The position numbers and the translations under genes are program-made. A stretch of DNA of 64,000 nucleotides from Candidatus Competibacter sp. GTDB taxonomy: Bacteria; Pseudomonadota; Gammaproteobacteria; Competibacterales; Competibacteraceae. The notes below the pieces were generated by a model, which did no database searches, had not been told where the DNA came from, and saw only the letters and a list, made by a program, of their open reading frames with translations. The stretch is from assembly GCA_029624815.1 (NCBI GenBank), contig JARSSH010000057.1:46511-110510 (forward strand), in the 5' to 3' direction. Shown one piece after another: positions 1-9,156 of the stretch (the stretch's first letter is position 1; each line of letters starts with the position of its first letter).

Positions 1-1220
1 CGCCATTCGCCCTCGCGCTCGCGCAGATTGGCGTCGTTGCACAGGCGCACGGCGCGGGCAATAAGCTGCAAATCGGCGGCGTCCGCCGGCATCATCGGTT
101 CGCCCTCGACGCTGAACCCGCCGATCGGCGCGTAGCCGACACCGCTGACTTCGAAAATTCGGTCGGCGGTGACGACTCGTTGCACGGTCATTTCGTTGCG
201 GGTCAGAGTGCCGGTCTTATCCGAGCAGATCACGGTCACCGAGCCCAGCGTTTCCACCGCCGGCAGGCGGCGGATGATGGCGTTGCGCTGGGCCATGCGC
301 TGCACGCCGATGGCCAGGATGATGGTCATGATCGCCGGCAGTCCCTCGGGAATCGCCGCCACCGCCAGCGCCACCGCCGCCATGAACATGTCGTCCATGG
401 TCTGGCCGCGCCAGAGCACGCCGGCGGCGAAGGTGGCGCCGGCCACCGTCAGGATGGCCAAGCTCAGCCAGCGACCAAACTGGGCCACCTGCCGCAGCAG
501 GGGCGTGGCGATTTCCTCGACCCGTTCCAGCAGGATGCTGATCCGTCCGATCTCGGTCTGTTCGCCGGTGGCCACCACCACGCCCAGTCCCTGACCGTAG
601 CCGACCAGGGTGCCGGAATAGGCCATGCCGGCGCGGTCGCCGAGCGCCGCCGTGGCCGGGACGGGGGCCGTGGTTTTATTGACCGCCTCGGCCTCGCCGG
701 TCAGCACCGCTTCCTGAATCCGCAGATTCCTGGTTTCGACCAGCCGCAAGTCGGCGGGCACCTTGTCGCCCGATTGCAGCAGCACCCAGTCGCCGGGCGC
801 CAGTTCCTCGGCCGGAATCTCCCGGCGCTGTGCCTCGCGCAGCACCATGGCGCGCGGCGACAGCATGTTGCGGATGGCGGCCATGGCCGATTCGGCCTTG
901 CCTTCCTGCGCGAAGCCGACGATGGCGTTGATGAGCACCACGCCCAGGATCACGGCGGTGTCGATGCCATGACCCAGCGCGCCGGTGATCGCGGCCGAAG
1001 CCAGCAGCAGGTAGATCAATACGTTGTGGAATTGCAGCAGGAAGCGGACGAGCGGACCGCGCCGCTGGGGAGGGCGCAGCCGATTGGGGCCGTACAGCTC
1101 CAGCCGTCGGGCGGCTTCCTCTTCGCTCAGGCCGCCGGGCGCGGTGTCCAGTTCGCGCAGAACCCGATCGGGGGCCAGCGCGTGCCAAAGCGGGGGTTGT
1201 GGGGAAGCGGGCGTGTTCAT
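1..1220 (-). CDS. P2-type cation-transporting ATPase, N-terminal part (runs off left edge)
   Basis: About 406 N-terminal residues of an E1-E2 (P-type) cation pump; the rest of the P and N domains and the later membrane helices lie outside the window. On the minus strand I read an N-terminal cation-ATPase domain (GLSEEEAARRLELYGPN), a first membrane pair, an actuator domain with LTGEAEAVNK, the M4 ion-site motif PEGLP and the phosphorylation site CSDKTGTLT. PEGLP marks the P2 class (Ca2+ or Na+/K+-like pumps), not CPx heavy-metal pumps or P3 proton pumps. The actuator loop is TGEA where TGES is usual. ATG at 1220 has AGGAG 7 nt upstream. The protein should use ATP to move cations across the inner membrane; the ion cannot be decided from this half. 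Confidence 0.93.
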   Translation of the reverse strand, partial: MNTPASPQPPLWHALAPDRVLRELDTAPGGLSEEEAARRLELYGPNRLRPPQRRGPLVRFLLQFHNVLIYLLLASAAITGALGHGIDTAVILGVVLINAIVGFAQEGKAESAMAAIRNMLSPRAMVLREAQRREIPAEELAPGDWVLLQSGDKVPADLRLVETRNLRIQEAVLTGEAEAVNKTTAPVPATAALGDRAGMAYSGTLVGYGQGLGVVVATGEQTEIGRISILLERVEEIATPLLRQVAQFGRWLSLAILTVAGATFAAGVLWRGQTMDDMFMAAVALAVAAIPEGLPAIMTIILAIGVQRMAQRNAIIRRLPAVETLGSVTVICSDKTGTLTRNEMTVQRVVTADRIFEVSGVGYAPIGGFSVEGEPMMPADAADLQLIARAVRLCNDANLREREGEW

Positions 1221-1322
1221 GATAGGACTCCTGATCGCATGGGCTCCAAGTGATCCGGCATGGAATCGACCCTGACTGTTTGGCGGCGAATCCGTGGGAT
1301 AACGGGTTGATTGGCGGAGGTT

Positions 1323-1472
1323 ATACCGTTTCTCAATAGATTTTATGATTCAGAGGGGTAGGGCGGGTTAGGGCGTCGGCCCGTAACCCGCCGATTTGAT
1401 TGTGACTTCGGCGGGTTACGCTGCGCTAACCCGCCCTACGCGGGAAATATAAAACTTACCGGGAATTGGTAT
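1323..1472 (+). repeat. R2 dispersed repeat, copy A (MITE-like, ~150 bp)
   Basis: Near-identical (one mismatch seen by eye) to the reverse complement of 12901-13051. The ends are imperfect inverted repeats: TACCGTTTCTCAAT on the left against TACCAATTCCCGGTAAG read inward from the right. The interior holds a strong palindrome built from GGGCGGGTTAG / CTAACCCGCCC arms. It fills most of the 341-bp gap between the ATPase gene and pyrC, where I see no gene. TA/TTA bases flank both copies, as expected for an element that targets TA. It encodes no protein, so any mobility would need a transposase in trans. Confidence 0.8.
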
Positions 1473-1561
1473 TACTCCGGGTGGATCAACAAGGCGTTGC
1501 CTCTGTTCCCAGTGCTCGGCCCATTGCGTCGCGGTGGTGGAAGACAACCAGCGGGGGCCGG

Positions 1562-2593
1562 CTAAGCCAGACGCCACGCCAACATTGTTCCGGCCCGTAG
1601 CGGGATCAGGTCGTCGTCGTCGAACGGGAACGAGGCGGGCACGGCCATCGGCAGGCGGCGCAGGGTGACGGTTCCCACATTGCGCGGCAGGCCGTAAAAA
1701 TCCGCGCCGTGGAAGCTGGCGAAGGCTTCCAGCTTATCCAGTGCGCCGGCGCTGTCGAACGCTTCGGCATACAACTCCAGCGCGGCATGGGCGGTGTAGC
1801 AACCGGCGCAGCCGCAGGCGGTTTCCTTGCCCGAACGTGGATGCGGGGCGCTGTCGGTGCCGAGGAAGAATTTGGGATTGCCACTGGTGGCGGTTTTGAG
1901 CAGCGCTTGTCGGTGACGCTCGCGCTTAAGCACCGGCAGGCAGTAGTGATGCGGTCGAATGCCGCCCTGGAAGATGGCGTTGCGGTTGTAGAGCAGGTGA
2001 TGGGCGGTGATGGTCGCCGCGACCGTGGCCGGCGCTGCCCGCACGTAGTCCGCCGCATCCTGGGTGGTGATGTGTTCCAGCACGATTTTCAGTGCGGGAA
2101 AATCGCGCATCATCGGGTTCAAGACCCGGTCGATGAATATCGCCTCGCGGTCGAAAACGTCCACGTCCGGGTCGGGGACTTCGCCGTGGATCAACAACGG
2201 CAAGCCTTGCGCCTGCATGGCCTCCAGCACCGGGTGGATTTTGCGGATGTCGCTGACGCCGGAATCGGAATTGGTGGTCGCGCCAGCCGGATAAAGCTTG
2301 CAGGCGTGGATGTGGTCGGAAGATCGGGCGCGGGCGATTTCGGCCGGCGAGGTGTTGTCGGTCAGATACAGCGTCATCAAGGGTTGGAATTCCAGTCCCG
2401 CCGGTACCGCCGCCAGAATCCGCGCCCGGTAGGCCAGCGCTTGTTCGGTTGTCGTCACCGGCGGGCGCAGGTTGGGCATGACGATGGCGCGGGCGAACTG
2501 GCGAGCGCTGTGCGGTGCGACCACGCGCAGGGCCGAGCCGTCGCGCAGATGCAGGTGCCAGTCGTCGGGGTGGGTGAGGGTGAGAGTATCCAT
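1562..2593 (-). CDS. pyrC: dihydroorotase (PyrC, class II)
   Basis: 343 residues, close to the ~348 of enterobacterial PyrC. It catalyses reversible cyclisation of N-carbamoyl-aspartate to dihydroorotate, step three of de novo pyrimidine synthesis in the cytosol. The N-terminal metal-binding HxH lies in [10 protein letters not shown] (residues ~10-19). Further signatures are the metal-bridging lysine region [31 protein letters not shown], the HITT helix, and GTDSAPH with the catalytic aspartate near residue 245. Start ATG at 2593 places HxH at the family's usual distance. It stands alone between repeats R2 and R1, with no pyrimidine neighbour. Confidence 0.97.
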   Translation of the reverse strand: MDTLTLTHPDDWHLHLRDGSALRVVAPHSARQFARAIVMPNLRPPVTTTEQALAYRARILAAVPAGLEFQPLMTLYLTDNTSPAEIARARSSDHIHACKLYPAGATTNSDSGVSDIRKIHPVLEAMQAQGLPLLIHGEVPDPDVDVFDREAIFIDRVLNPMMRDFPALKIVLEHITTQDAADYVRAAPATVAATITAHHLLYNRNAIFQGGIRPHHYCLPVLKRERHRQALLKTATSGNPKFFLGTDSAPHPRSGKETACGCAGCYTAHAALELYAEAFDSAGALDKLEAFASFHGADFYGLPRNVGTVTLRRLPMAVPASFPFDDDDLIPLRAGTMLAWRLA

Positions 2594-2637
2594 GCGGGTT
2601 TCCGGTTGGCGTTGGGACGGTTCGGCGATGGATTATA

Positions 2638-2779
2638 TATAGCTATCCTATTCGAACTGTGGACCGGACGATTCAAACGCCCTCACCCCCGATCCCTCTC
2701 CCGCTGGGAGAGGGGAGCGCGTCCGCGCGGGATGAGGGCGCGGCGGGTAAGCAACCACAATTGGTTCAGGATTGCTATA
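2638..2779 (+). repeat. R1 dispersed palindromic repeat, copy 1
   Basis: About 142 bp bounded by TATAGCTATCC on the left and its near inverted copy GGATTGCTATA on the right. The core CCCTCACCCCCGATCCCTC then GGGAGAGGGGAGCGCGTC forms a stem-loop. The same order of blocks (TTCAAAC, CCCTCACC, CTCTCCC, GAGCGCGTC, TGAGGGCGCGG, CAACCACAAT, AGGAT) recurs at 9157-9300 and 57512-57655, and reversed at 46909-47008. It lies in the 425-bp gap between pyrC and the phospholipid operon. Confidence 0.75.
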
Positions 2780-2796
2780 AGCCCTCAGGGCGCCAT

Positions 2797-2949
2797 TCAG
2801 GCGGCTTCGAGCAGAACCCAGCGGTGTTTGAGGTGTTCGTGATTCGAAGTCCGCTGAGTTTGTTCGCGCAAGGCGTGGGTTGCGGCATACTGGCCAACGG
2901 TCGCGGGGCGGGCTAACTCGATTTGAAAGGTGCTCAAGCGAATTCGCAT
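2797..2949 (-). CDS. small hypothetical protein, 50 aa
   Basis: A 50-codon open frame with ATG at 2949 and GAGG about 6 nt upstream. It is moderately basic, starting MRIRLSTFQIELARPATVG and ending HRWVLLEAA, with no signal peptide or membrane segment. Codon choice looks like that of neighbouring genes. I do not recognise the family. It sits between repeat R1 and the divergent phospholipid operon and could equally be a chance frame. Nothing else in the gap looks coding. Confidence 0.3.
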   Translation of the reverse strand: MRIRLSTFQIELARPATVGQYAATHALREQTQRTSNHEHLKHRWVLLEAA

Positions 2950-3018
2950 GGCGTGCCTCGGCATTGCCCCGGATCGACCGGCCACGCCGGCCAATATCCT
3001 ACTGGTTCGGGAGTTTGC

Positions 3019-3630
3019 ATGATCACCCTATATTCGCTCAAGCCCGGTTTTCAGAAGCTGTTGCGCCCGGTCGCGCGCTGGCTGCACGGTCGCGGCGTCA
3101 GTGCCAATCAGGTCACGGTCGCGGCATTGCTGCTGTCGCTGGCGACCGGTGGCGTGCTGTGCGGATGGCCCGCGCCGACGACCTGGCTGCTGGTTCCGCC
3201 CGTACTGTTGCTGCGCATGGCGCTGAATGCCCTGGATGGCATGTTGGCCCGCGATTTTCAGCAGCCGACCCCGTTGGGAGCGATATTGAATGAACTGGGC
3301 GACGTACTGGCCGATATCGGGCTGTATCTACCGCTGGCGCTGGTTCCCGGCGCGCCGGCCGCGTTAGTGGTGGCGTTCGTGCTGCTGGCGCTGCTGAGCG
3401 AGTTCAGCGGCGTGCTGGCGGTGCAGATTGGCTCCGGCCGCCGCTACGACGGTCCGCTGGGCAAGAGCGACCGGGCCTTGCTGTTTGGCGGCATCGCCGT
3501 GTTGCTGGGTCTCGGTCTGTCGCCCGGTTTGTGGCTGACGATCGTGCTGTTGGTCGCCAGCGCTTTGTTGGCGATGACCTGTTTCAATCGGCTGCGCGCC
3601 GCGCTGCGGGAGGTTTCGCCATGTTCGTGA
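3019..3630 (+). CDS. CDP-alcohol phosphatidyltransferase, YnbA-like
   Basis: 203 residues with several membrane segments. This superfamily transfers a phosphatidyl group from CDP-diacylglycerol to an alcohol at the inner membrane. The signature is DGxxARx8GxxxDxxxD; here it reads DGMLARDFQQPTPLGAILN followed by ELGDVLAD, so the second-block first aspartate is asparagine. The N-terminus (LYSLKPGFQKLLRP) and the GKSDRAL block resemble E. coli YnbA from memory, where the same Asn also seems to occur. Start ATG at 3019 with GGGAG upstream. It overlaps the next gene by 10 nt, and the trio with CdsA-like and PlsC-like genes mirrors a ynbAB-type operon. The alcohol substrate is unknown. Confidence 0.88.
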   Translation: MITLYSLKPGFQKLLRPVARWLHGRGVSANQVTVAALLLSLATGGVLCGWPAPTTWLLVPPVLLLRMALNALDGMLARDFQQPTPLGAILNELGDVLADIGLYLPLALVPGAPAALVVAFVLLALLSEFSGVLAVQIGSGRRYDGPLGKSDRALLFGGIAVLLGLGLSPGLWLTIVLLVASALLAMTCFNRLRAALREVSPCS

Positions 3631-4553
3631 TGCCGTTTTCGCCCTTGACCGCCGTGCTGGGTGGAGTGTGGGCGCTGTTGCTGCTGGCGACCGCCGTGGT
3701 CTGGCGGTTGGAGCCATCTTCCACCGTGCAAGGGGAACTGCGTTCGCGCGTTCGCAGTTGGTGGCTGATCGTGGCGTTGTGTTCGCTGGCGCTGACCTTC
3801 AGCCGGACCACCGCGTTGCTGTTTTTCGCGCTGGTCAGTTTTCTGGCGCTCAAGGAATACCTGACCCTGATTCCCACCCGCCGTACCGACCGCTGGGTGC
3901 TGTTCTGGGCCTATCTGAGCATCCCGGTGCAGTATTTCTGGATTCATATCGAGTGGTACGGGATGTTCATCATCTTCATCCCGGTGTACCTGTTTCTGCT
4001 GCTGCCGGTGGTGATGGTGTTGAGCGGCGAGACCCAGGGTCATCTGCGCGCCGCCGGCAGCCTGCATTGGGGGCTGATGAGCATGGTGTTCGGCTTGAGC
4101 CATCTCGCCTATCTGCTGGTGTTGCCGCAAGCCCAGTATCCCCATGTGACCGGCGCGGGTCTGGCGCTGTTTCTGCTGCTGTTGACCGAGTTGAACGACG
4201 TGGCCCAGTACTGCTGGGGCAAGGGGTTGGGCAAGCGTAAAATTTCGCCCACCGTCAGCCCGAACAAGACGGTGGAGGGTTTTGTCGGCGGGGTCGTGAC
4301 CACCGTGCTGTTGTCCGTGCTGCTAGCGCCGTGGTTGACGCCGTTTTCCACCGTGGACGCGCTGTGGGTCGGCGCGCTGATCGCGGTGGCCGGTTTCTTC
4401 GGGGATTTAAGTCTGTCGGCGTTGAAGCGCGATTTAAGCATCAAGGACAGCGGCAATCTGTTGCCGGGGCATGGCGGGATTCTCGATCGGGTGGATAGCC
4501 TGACCTACACCGCGCCACTGTTTTTTCATTTCATTCGCTATTTCTATTTTTGA
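3621..4553 (+). CDS. phosphatidate cytidylyltransferase family protein (CdsA/YnbB-like)
   Basis: 310 residues, polytopic membrane protein. CdsA enzymes make CDP-diacylglycerol from phosphatidic acid and CTP. The diagnostic C-terminal signature is present: SALKRDLSIKDSGN then LLPGHGGILDRVDS, preceded by SPNKTVEGFVGG. Start ATG at 3621 is preceded by GGAGG and lies inside the end of the upstream phosphatidyltransferase gene, so the two are translationally coupled. Making the CDP-lipid next to the enzyme that consumes it suggests a dedicated lipid head-group pathway, beside the housekeeping cdsA that presumably lies elsewhere. Confidence 0.92.
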   Translation: MFVMPFSPLTAVLGGVWALLLLATAVVWRLEPSSTVQGELRSRVRSWWLIVALCSLALTFSRTTALLFFALVSFLALKEYLTLIPTRRTDRWVLFWAYLSIPVQYFWIHIEWYGMFIIFIPVYLFLLLPVVMVLSGETQGHLRAAGSLHWGLMSMVFGLSHLAYLLVLPQAQYPHVTGAGLALFLLLLTELNDVAQYCWGKGLGKRKISPTVSPNKTVEGFVGGVVTTVLLSVLLAPWLTPFSTVDALWVGALIAVAGFFGDLSLSALKRDLSIKDSGNLLPGHGGILDRVDSLTYTAPLFFHFIRYFYF

Positions 4554-4561
4554 GACTCGCC

Positions 4562-5200
4562 ATGGGGTGCGCCGCACTGCGCCTGCTGTTCTTTCTGCTG
4601 ATCGTCAAGCCGTTCCTGCTGCTGGCGGTGGGGATCAATGTGCGTCGCCGCGACCGCTTGCCCCAACGGGGCCCGGCCCTGATCGTCGCCAACCACAACA
4701 GCCATCTCGATGCGCTGGTGCTGATGGCAATGCTGCCCTTGCGCGTGTTGCCGCGCGTGCGACCGGCGGCGTCGGCGGAATATTTTCTTCGCGGACGTTG
4801 GCGGTCCTGGTTTGCCACCCAGGTCATTGGGATTATTCCGGTGGCGACTGGCGGCGGTGGTTCCCGCGCCGACGTGTTGGAATCGGTGCGCGATGCGCTG
4901 GCGATGGGCGATATTGTGATCTTTTTCCCGGAAGGGACGCGCGGCGAGCCGGAATGTTTGGGGAAGTTGAAGACAGGTATCGTCTGGTTGGTCGAGCAGT
5001 TGCCGGAGACGCCGGTTCATCCGGTGCGCTTGTCCGGTTTGGGCAAGGTGTTACCCAAGGGGCACTGCGTGCCGGTACCGTTTTTCTGCGATGCCTGGGT
5101 GGGGGAGACACTGTGTTGGCGGGGCGACCGGTCCGGATTCATGGCCGCGCTGGCGGCCAGTCTGGCGCCGCCGGAACCGCAAGCGGCGGCGGTCAGTTGA
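4562..5200 (+). CDS. 1-acyl-glycerol-3-phosphate acyltransferase family (PlsC-like)
   Basis: 212 residues. LPLAT-family enzymes esterify lysophosphatidic acid or related lysolipids. Acyltransferase block I is NHNSHLD (HxxxxD, residues ~44-50) and block III is FFPEGTRGEP (~123-132). A hydrophobic N-terminus (LLFFLLIVKPFLLLAVG) should anchor it in the inner membrane. I chose ATG at 4562, 8 nt after the cdsA-like stop; a TTG at 4550 overlapping that stop is the alternative. As third gene of the operon it could supply phosphatidate for the CdsA-like enzyme. Confidence 0.9.
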   Translation: MGCAALRLLFFLLIVKPFLLLAVGINVRRRDRLPQRGPALIVANHNSHLDALVLMAMLPLRVLPRVRPAASAEYFLRGRWRSWFATQVIGIIPVATGGGGSRADVLESVRDALAMGDIVIFFPEGTRGEPECLGKLKTGIVWLVEQLPETPVHPVRLSGLGKVLPKGHCVPVPFFCDAWVGETLCWRGDRSGFMAALAASLAPPEPQAAAVS

Positions 5201-5209
5201 GGAGCGGAT

Positions 5210-6340
5210 TTAGGCCATCGGTTTTAATCTGGCGGCGTCGGCATGGAGCGCCGGCTTGGGCGTATCCCGGCAACCGTGGTCAAACCAGCGTGCCCGCAAG
5301 CGATGCGAAATTTGCAATAGAGGATATTCGATGAGTCGATATCCTACCCAGCCGTAACTCACGACAGCCGTCAGCATGGCAAGGCAGGCGAGCGCGTTAT
5401 CGAGTAAGCCGTTCGGTGATGGTGTTGCCGTCAGCCATAAGCGACCGATTGCGGAAAGAACAAGAACATGAGACAGATAAACGGTATAGGAAATATCGCC
5501 GAGGAATTGCAGAGGTTTCGGAAGACTAAATCCATTCGATTTTTCAAGCGCCGCAACGGAATACACGAGAAATCCGTATAGGGTTCCAACAACGCACGCC
5601 CGTACAAGGCCCTCTTTTGCGAGGATGTCGAAGGCATGAATTATTGGAAACCCAAATGATGGAACGAGAACGATGATTAAGATTGCGTTGCGTGTGGACG
5701 GATTTGCTGTGTGTTCTTGGTAAAAAAAGAGGGCAACCAGTGCGCCTATAATAAACTCAAGCGAATAGGCGTGCAGGGCGATTAGTGCGATACCGGAAAA
5801 GTCGGTCACTGTAACCAGCAGATTGACGACGACAACGATTGTACCCCATATCAGCAGCGATGGCGGCAGAAAGCATTCGCGAAAGTTTAGAAAGATGGAA
5901 AATACAAGATAGAACCATAACTCGTGGATGAGTGACCACGCAACCATGACCAGCGGTAATCGATGGCTGGGTAATAAAAGAAATGAGGAGATAAGTTGAG
6001 CTTGATGTTCTTGCGAGGAGTTGACCCAATCGGGTTTGATTAAAAATACGGTCAGCGTCAGGAAGAAGTAAAACCAATATGTCGGATATATGCGGGTTAA
6101 TCGCCCCCAAAGAAATCGTATTACCTCTCTAGGGAGCATGAAGCGGCTTTTTGTGACGGTCACCATGATGAAGCCGCTGATCACGAAAAACAGATCGACG
6201 CCGGATTGTCCTAGAGATAGAAATTCGGGGAGTAGGAGATCTCCGCCGGAGTATTTTTTCTCGATGGATAAGACGTGAAACGCTATGACACCGAGAAGCG
6301 CGACTCCTCTGAGTGCTTGAATGGATGGAAATTTTTTCAT
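5210..6340 (-). CDS. acyltransferase 3 family membrane protein (OatA/ExoZ-like)
   Basis: 376 residues with about ten hydrophobic segments. The family O-acylates sugars of exopolysaccharide, LPS or peptidoglycan at the inner membrane. The start PSIQALRGVALLGVIAFH carries the RxxA/H pattern typical of these proteins, followed by SGVDLFFVISGFIM and LTRIYPTYW. The gene is clearly AT-richer than its surroundings (many AAA, ATT, TTA codons), is convergent with the phospholipid operon and has no polysaccharide partner beside it, which suggests horizontal acquisition. The exact acceptor cannot be inferred. Confidence 0.9.
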   Translation of the reverse strand: MKKFPSIQALRGVALLGVIAFHVLSIEKKYSGGDLLLPEFLSLGQSGVDLFFVISGFIMVTVTKSRFMLPREVIRFLWGRLTRIYPTYWFYFFLTLTVFLIKPDWVNSSQEHQAQLISSFLLLPSHRLPLVMVAWSLIHELWFYLVFSIFLNFRECFLPPSLLIWGTIVVVVNLLVTVTDFSGIALIALHAYSLEFIIGALVALFFYQEHTANPSTRNAILIIVLVPSFGFPIIHAFDILAKEGLVRACVVGTLYGFLVYSVAALEKSNGFSLPKPLQFLGDISYTVYLSHVLVLSAIGRLWLTATPSPNGLLDNALACLAMLTAVVSYGWVGYRLIEYPLLQISHRLRARWFDHGCRDTPKPALHADAARLKPMA

Positions 6341-6591
6341 GGGAAAGGAAGATTATGGCTTTCCGATGCGGATATCTGTTTATTGATAAAATCGGAGAAA
6401 TGGATTTTTAGCTTATCGGAATGTTTTATTGCATGGCCATCGGCGGCATCGATTCGCTGTTTCGCCGACTGTTACGCCATTATCGCTTGATTCGGAAAAA
6501 TTACCAGCCTGAACAGAAGACAAACCCACCGGATGGAATTCACGGCCAACGTGGGCGGTTCCGTTTCCCGTCCTCCTCGATCCATGCGAAT
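6341..6591. other. AT-rich gap upstream of the trp genes, no gene recognised
   Basis: Between the acyltransferase-3 start and the candidate trpG promoter. The left part is AT-rich like the acyltransferase gene and presumably holds that gene's promoter. The right part returns to high GC. Open frames here have atypical codon use and no recognisable domains. I looked for a trp leader peptide with tandem Trp codons before trpG and found none. Confidence 0.5.
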
Positions 6592-6620
6592 TTCAACGAA
6601 CCGCATCGAACCAGTACAAT
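6592..6620 (+). promoter_or_regulatory. candidate sigma70 promoter for trpGDC
   Basis: TTCAAC at 6592-6597, a 17-nt spacer, then TACAAT at 6615-6620 (5 of 6 matches to TATAAT). The distance to the trpG start is about 96 nt. The -35 matches only 3 of 6, so this is a weak prediction by eye. No attenuator-like leader was found downstream. Confidence 0.33.
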
Positions 6621-6716
6621 CCAACCAGCACACCAACGAACAAGACGGCTCCCACGCGGGTATCCAGGATGTTCGTTGGACGCACTCCCTAGCCGCGCCG
6701 AGAGGTTTACCCCGTC

Positions 6717-7298
6717 ATGCTGCTCATGATCGATAATTACGACTCCTTCACCTACAACCTGGTGCAATACTTCGGCGAGCTGGGCGAAGAGGTGTGGGTC
6801 TACCGCAACGACCAGATCGACCCCGACCGAATCGCCGAATTCGCCCCGGAGCGCATCGTGCTCTCGCCCGGACCCTGCACCCCCAACGAAGCGGGCGTCT
6901 CGCTGGCCGCCATCGAACGCTTCGCCGGCCAGATCCCGATTCTCGGCGTCTGTCTGGGCCATCAGAGCATCGGCCAAGCCTTCGGCGGACACATCGTCCG
7001 CGCCGGGCACGTCATGCACGGCAAGACCTCCGAGGTCCACCACCGGGGGCAGGGCGTATTCGCCGGCCTGCCCAGCCCGTTCACCGTGGTGCGCTATCAT
7101 TCCCTGGTGATCGAAAAAACCAGCGTGCCGGATTGCCTGGACATCACCGCCTGGACCCAAACCCCGGACGGCGATCTCGACGAAATCATGGGCGTGCGCC
7201 ACAAAACCCTGCCGGTCGAAGGCGTGCAGTTCCATCCCGAATCGATCCTGACCGAACACGGCCACGCTCTGCTGCGCAATTTTCTGACCCGGCACTAA
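6717..7298 (+). CDS. trpG: anthranilate synthase component II (glutamine amidotransferase)
   Basis: 193 residues, class I glutamine amidotransferase. It releases ammonia from glutamine for anthranilate (or aminodeoxychorismate) synthase. Motifs: [18 protein letters not shown] at the N-terminus, LSPGPCTP oxyanion region, [12 protein letters not shown] with nucleophile Cys79, and [13 protein letters not shown] with the catalytic His-Glu pair. It is first in a run with trpD and trpC, which favours TrpG, though such proteins often also serve as PabA. No trpE is in the window. GAGAGG lies 11 nt before ATG 6717. Confidence 0.95.
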   Translation: MLLMIDNYDSFTYNLVQYFGELGEEVWVYRNDQIDPDRIAEFAPERIVLSPGPCTPNEAGVSLAAIERFAGQIPILGVCLGHQSIGQAFGGHIVRAGHVMHGKTSEVHHRGQGVFAGLPSPFTVVRYHSLVIEKTSVPDCLDITAWTQTPDGDLDEIMGVRHKTLPVEGVQFHPESILTEHGHALLRNFLTRH

Positions 7299-7319
7299 AC
7301 CGCCCCGGAGAACCCGCTC

Positions 7320-8354
7320 ATGTCCATCACTCCCCAGGAAGCCCTGCAACGCGCCATCGAACACCGCGAGATTTTCTTCGACGAGATGCTCTCGCTGATG
7401 CGCCAGATCATGGCCGGCGAGATTTCCCCGGTCATGACCGCCGCCATCCTGATCGGTCTGCGAATCAAGAAGGAAACCATCGGCGAAATCACCGCCGCCG
7501 CCACGGTGATGCGCGAACTCTCCACCAAGGTCCACGTTCCGCCGCCGCACCAGCATTTCGTCGATATCGTCGGTACCGGCGGCGACGGCGCGCACACCTT
7601 CAATATCTCCACCGCCACCATGTTCGTCGCCGCCGCCGCCGGCGCGCGGGTCGCCAAGCACGGCAACCGCGGCGTCTCGTCCAAATCGGGCAGCGCCGAC
7701 GTGCTGGAGGCGCTGGGCGCCCGCATCGACCTGAAGGCCGAACAGGTGGCCGACTGCATCGCCGCCACCGGCATCGGCTTCATGTTTGCCCCCAACCACC
7801 ACTCGGCCATGAAGAACGTCGCGCCGGTCCGTCGCGAAATGGGCGTGCGCACCATTTTCAACATCCTCGGCCCGCTGACCAATCCCGCCGACGCGCCCAA
7901 CCAATTGATGGGCGTCTTCCATCCCGATCTGGTCGGTATTCAGGTGCGGGTGATGCAGCAGCTCGGCGCGCACCATGTGCTCGTGGTTTGGGGCAAGGAC
8001 GGCATGGACGAGATTTCGCTGGGCGCGCCCACCCAGGTCGGCGAACTGCGGAACGGCGAAATCGTGGAATACGAGATTCACCCCGAGGATTTCGGGCTGG
8101 CCATGGTCTCCAACCGGGGGCTCAGGGTCGAAAGCGCCGAACAGTCCAAGGCCATGCTGCTGAACGCGCTGGACAACGAACCGGGCGTCCCGCGCGACAT
8201 CGTCGCCTTCAACGCCGGCGCGGCGCTGTACGCGGCCAATGTCGCGCCCTCCATCGCCGACGGCATCGAACTGGCCCGGGAAACCCTGGCCAGCGGCGCG
8301 GCGCGGGTCAAGCTGGACGAATTCGTGCGCCGCACCCAAGAATTGGCGTCATGA
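7320..8354 (+). CDS. trpD: anthranilate phosphoribosyltransferase
   Basis: 344 residues, typical for TrpD. It transfers phosphoribose from PRPP to anthranilate, the second committed step of tryptophan synthesis. The PRPP-binding loop is [14 protein letters not shown] and the anthranilate site region is [25 protein letters not shown] (residues ~110-130). [10 protein letters not shown] and [12 protein letters not shown] are also family hallmarks. It starts 21 nt after trpG with GGAGA upstream of ATG 7320, and its TGA overlaps the trpC ATG, so the three genes form an operon. Confidence 0.97.
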   Translation: MSITPQEALQRAIEHREIFFDEMLSLMRQIMAGEISPVMTAAILIGLRIKKETIGEITAAATVMRELSTKVHVPPPHQHFVDIVGTGGDGAHTFNISTATMFVAAAAGARVAKHGNRGVSSKSGSADVLEALGARIDLKAEQVADCIAATGIGFMFAPNHHSAMKNVAPVRREMGVRTIFNILGPLTNPADAPNQLMGVFHPDLVGIQVRVMQQLGAHHVLVVWGKDGMDEISLGAPTQVGELRNGEIVEYEIHPEDFGLAMVSNRGLRVESAEQSKAMLLNALDNEPGVPRDIVAFNAGAALYAANVAPSIADGIELARETLASGAARVKLDEFVRRTQELAS

Positions 8355-9154
8355 GCGGCACGCCCGACATCCTGCAAAAGATCTTGGCCCGCAAGGTCGA
8401 GGAAATCGCCGAGCGCCGGGAGCGGCTGAATTGGCGCGAACTGAGCCGTCGAGTCGAGTCGCTCCCGACGCCTCGCCCGTTTCGGGACCGCCTGGAGCAG
8501 GCCATCGTCAAGGGTCGCGCCGCCGTCATCGCCGAAATCAAGCGCGCCTCGCCCAGCAAGGGCCTGCTGCGCGATCCCTTCGAACCGGCCGCCATCGCGC
8601 GGAGTTACGCCGCCGCTGGCGCGGCCTGTCTGTCGGTGCTGACCGACCGCGATTTCTTTCAGGGCCACGAGGATTACTTGAAGGAGGCACGGGCCGCCTG
8701 CGAGCTGCCGGCGCTGCGCAAGGACTTCATCATCGACCCCTATCAGGTGCTGGAGGCGCGGCTGATCGGGGCCGACTGCATCCTGCTGATCGTGGCCGCG
8801 CTGGACGATGCCGCGCTGGGTCAACTGGCGCGACTGGCGGCGGAACTCAGTCTGGACGTGCTGGTGGAAGTCCACGACGCCGGGGAACTGGAGCGAGCGC
8901 TGGCCACCGGCGCGGCGCTGATCGGCATCAACAACCGCAACCTGCGCACGTTTGAAACCCGGCTGGACACCACGCTCGATCTGCTGTCCCAAATACCCAG
9001 GGACCGCACCGTGGTCACCGAAAGCGGCATTCACACCCCGGCGGACGTGGCGCTCATGCGCGAAAACGGGGTACAGGCCTTTCTGGTGGGCGAAGCGTTC
9101 ATGCGAGCGCCCGACCCCGGCGCGAAACTGGCGGAGTTATTCGGGGGGGCGTAA
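8351..9154 (+). CDS. trpC: indole-3-glycerol phosphate synthase
   Basis: 267 residues, monofunctional TrpC TIM barrel (no fused TrpF). It converts CdRP to indole-3-glycerol phosphate. Hallmarks: [13 protein letters not shown] with the catalytic lysine, [51 protein letters not shown] and [11 protein letters not shown]. The ATG is in ATGA, overlapping the trpD stop, so translation is coupled. A repeat R1 copy follows the stop almost immediately. Confidence 0.97.
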   Translation: MSGTPDILQKILARKVEEIAERRERLNWRELSRRVESLPTPRPFRDRLEQAIVKGRAAVIAEIKRASPSKGLLRDPFEPAAIARSYAAAGAACLSVLTDRDFFQGHEDYLKEARAACELPALRKDFIIDPYQVLEARLIGADCILLIVAALDDAALGQLARLAAELSLDVLVEVHDAGELERALATGAALIGINNRNLRTFETRLDTTLDLLSQIPRDRTVVTESGIHTPADVALMRENGVQAFLVGEAFMRAPDPGAKLAELFGGA

Positions 9155-9156
9155 GG

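Noticed and set aside
6621..6716. trp leader peptide/attenuator before trpG
   Set aside because: Short frames here (for example one at about 6670) have no tandem Trp codons and no terminator hairpin with a T-run was found.
6540..8339. 599-codon minus-strand open frame opposite trpG and trpD
   Set aside because: The plus strand encodes clear TrpG and TrpD; the antisense text is Gly/Asp/His-rich with no recognisable domain.
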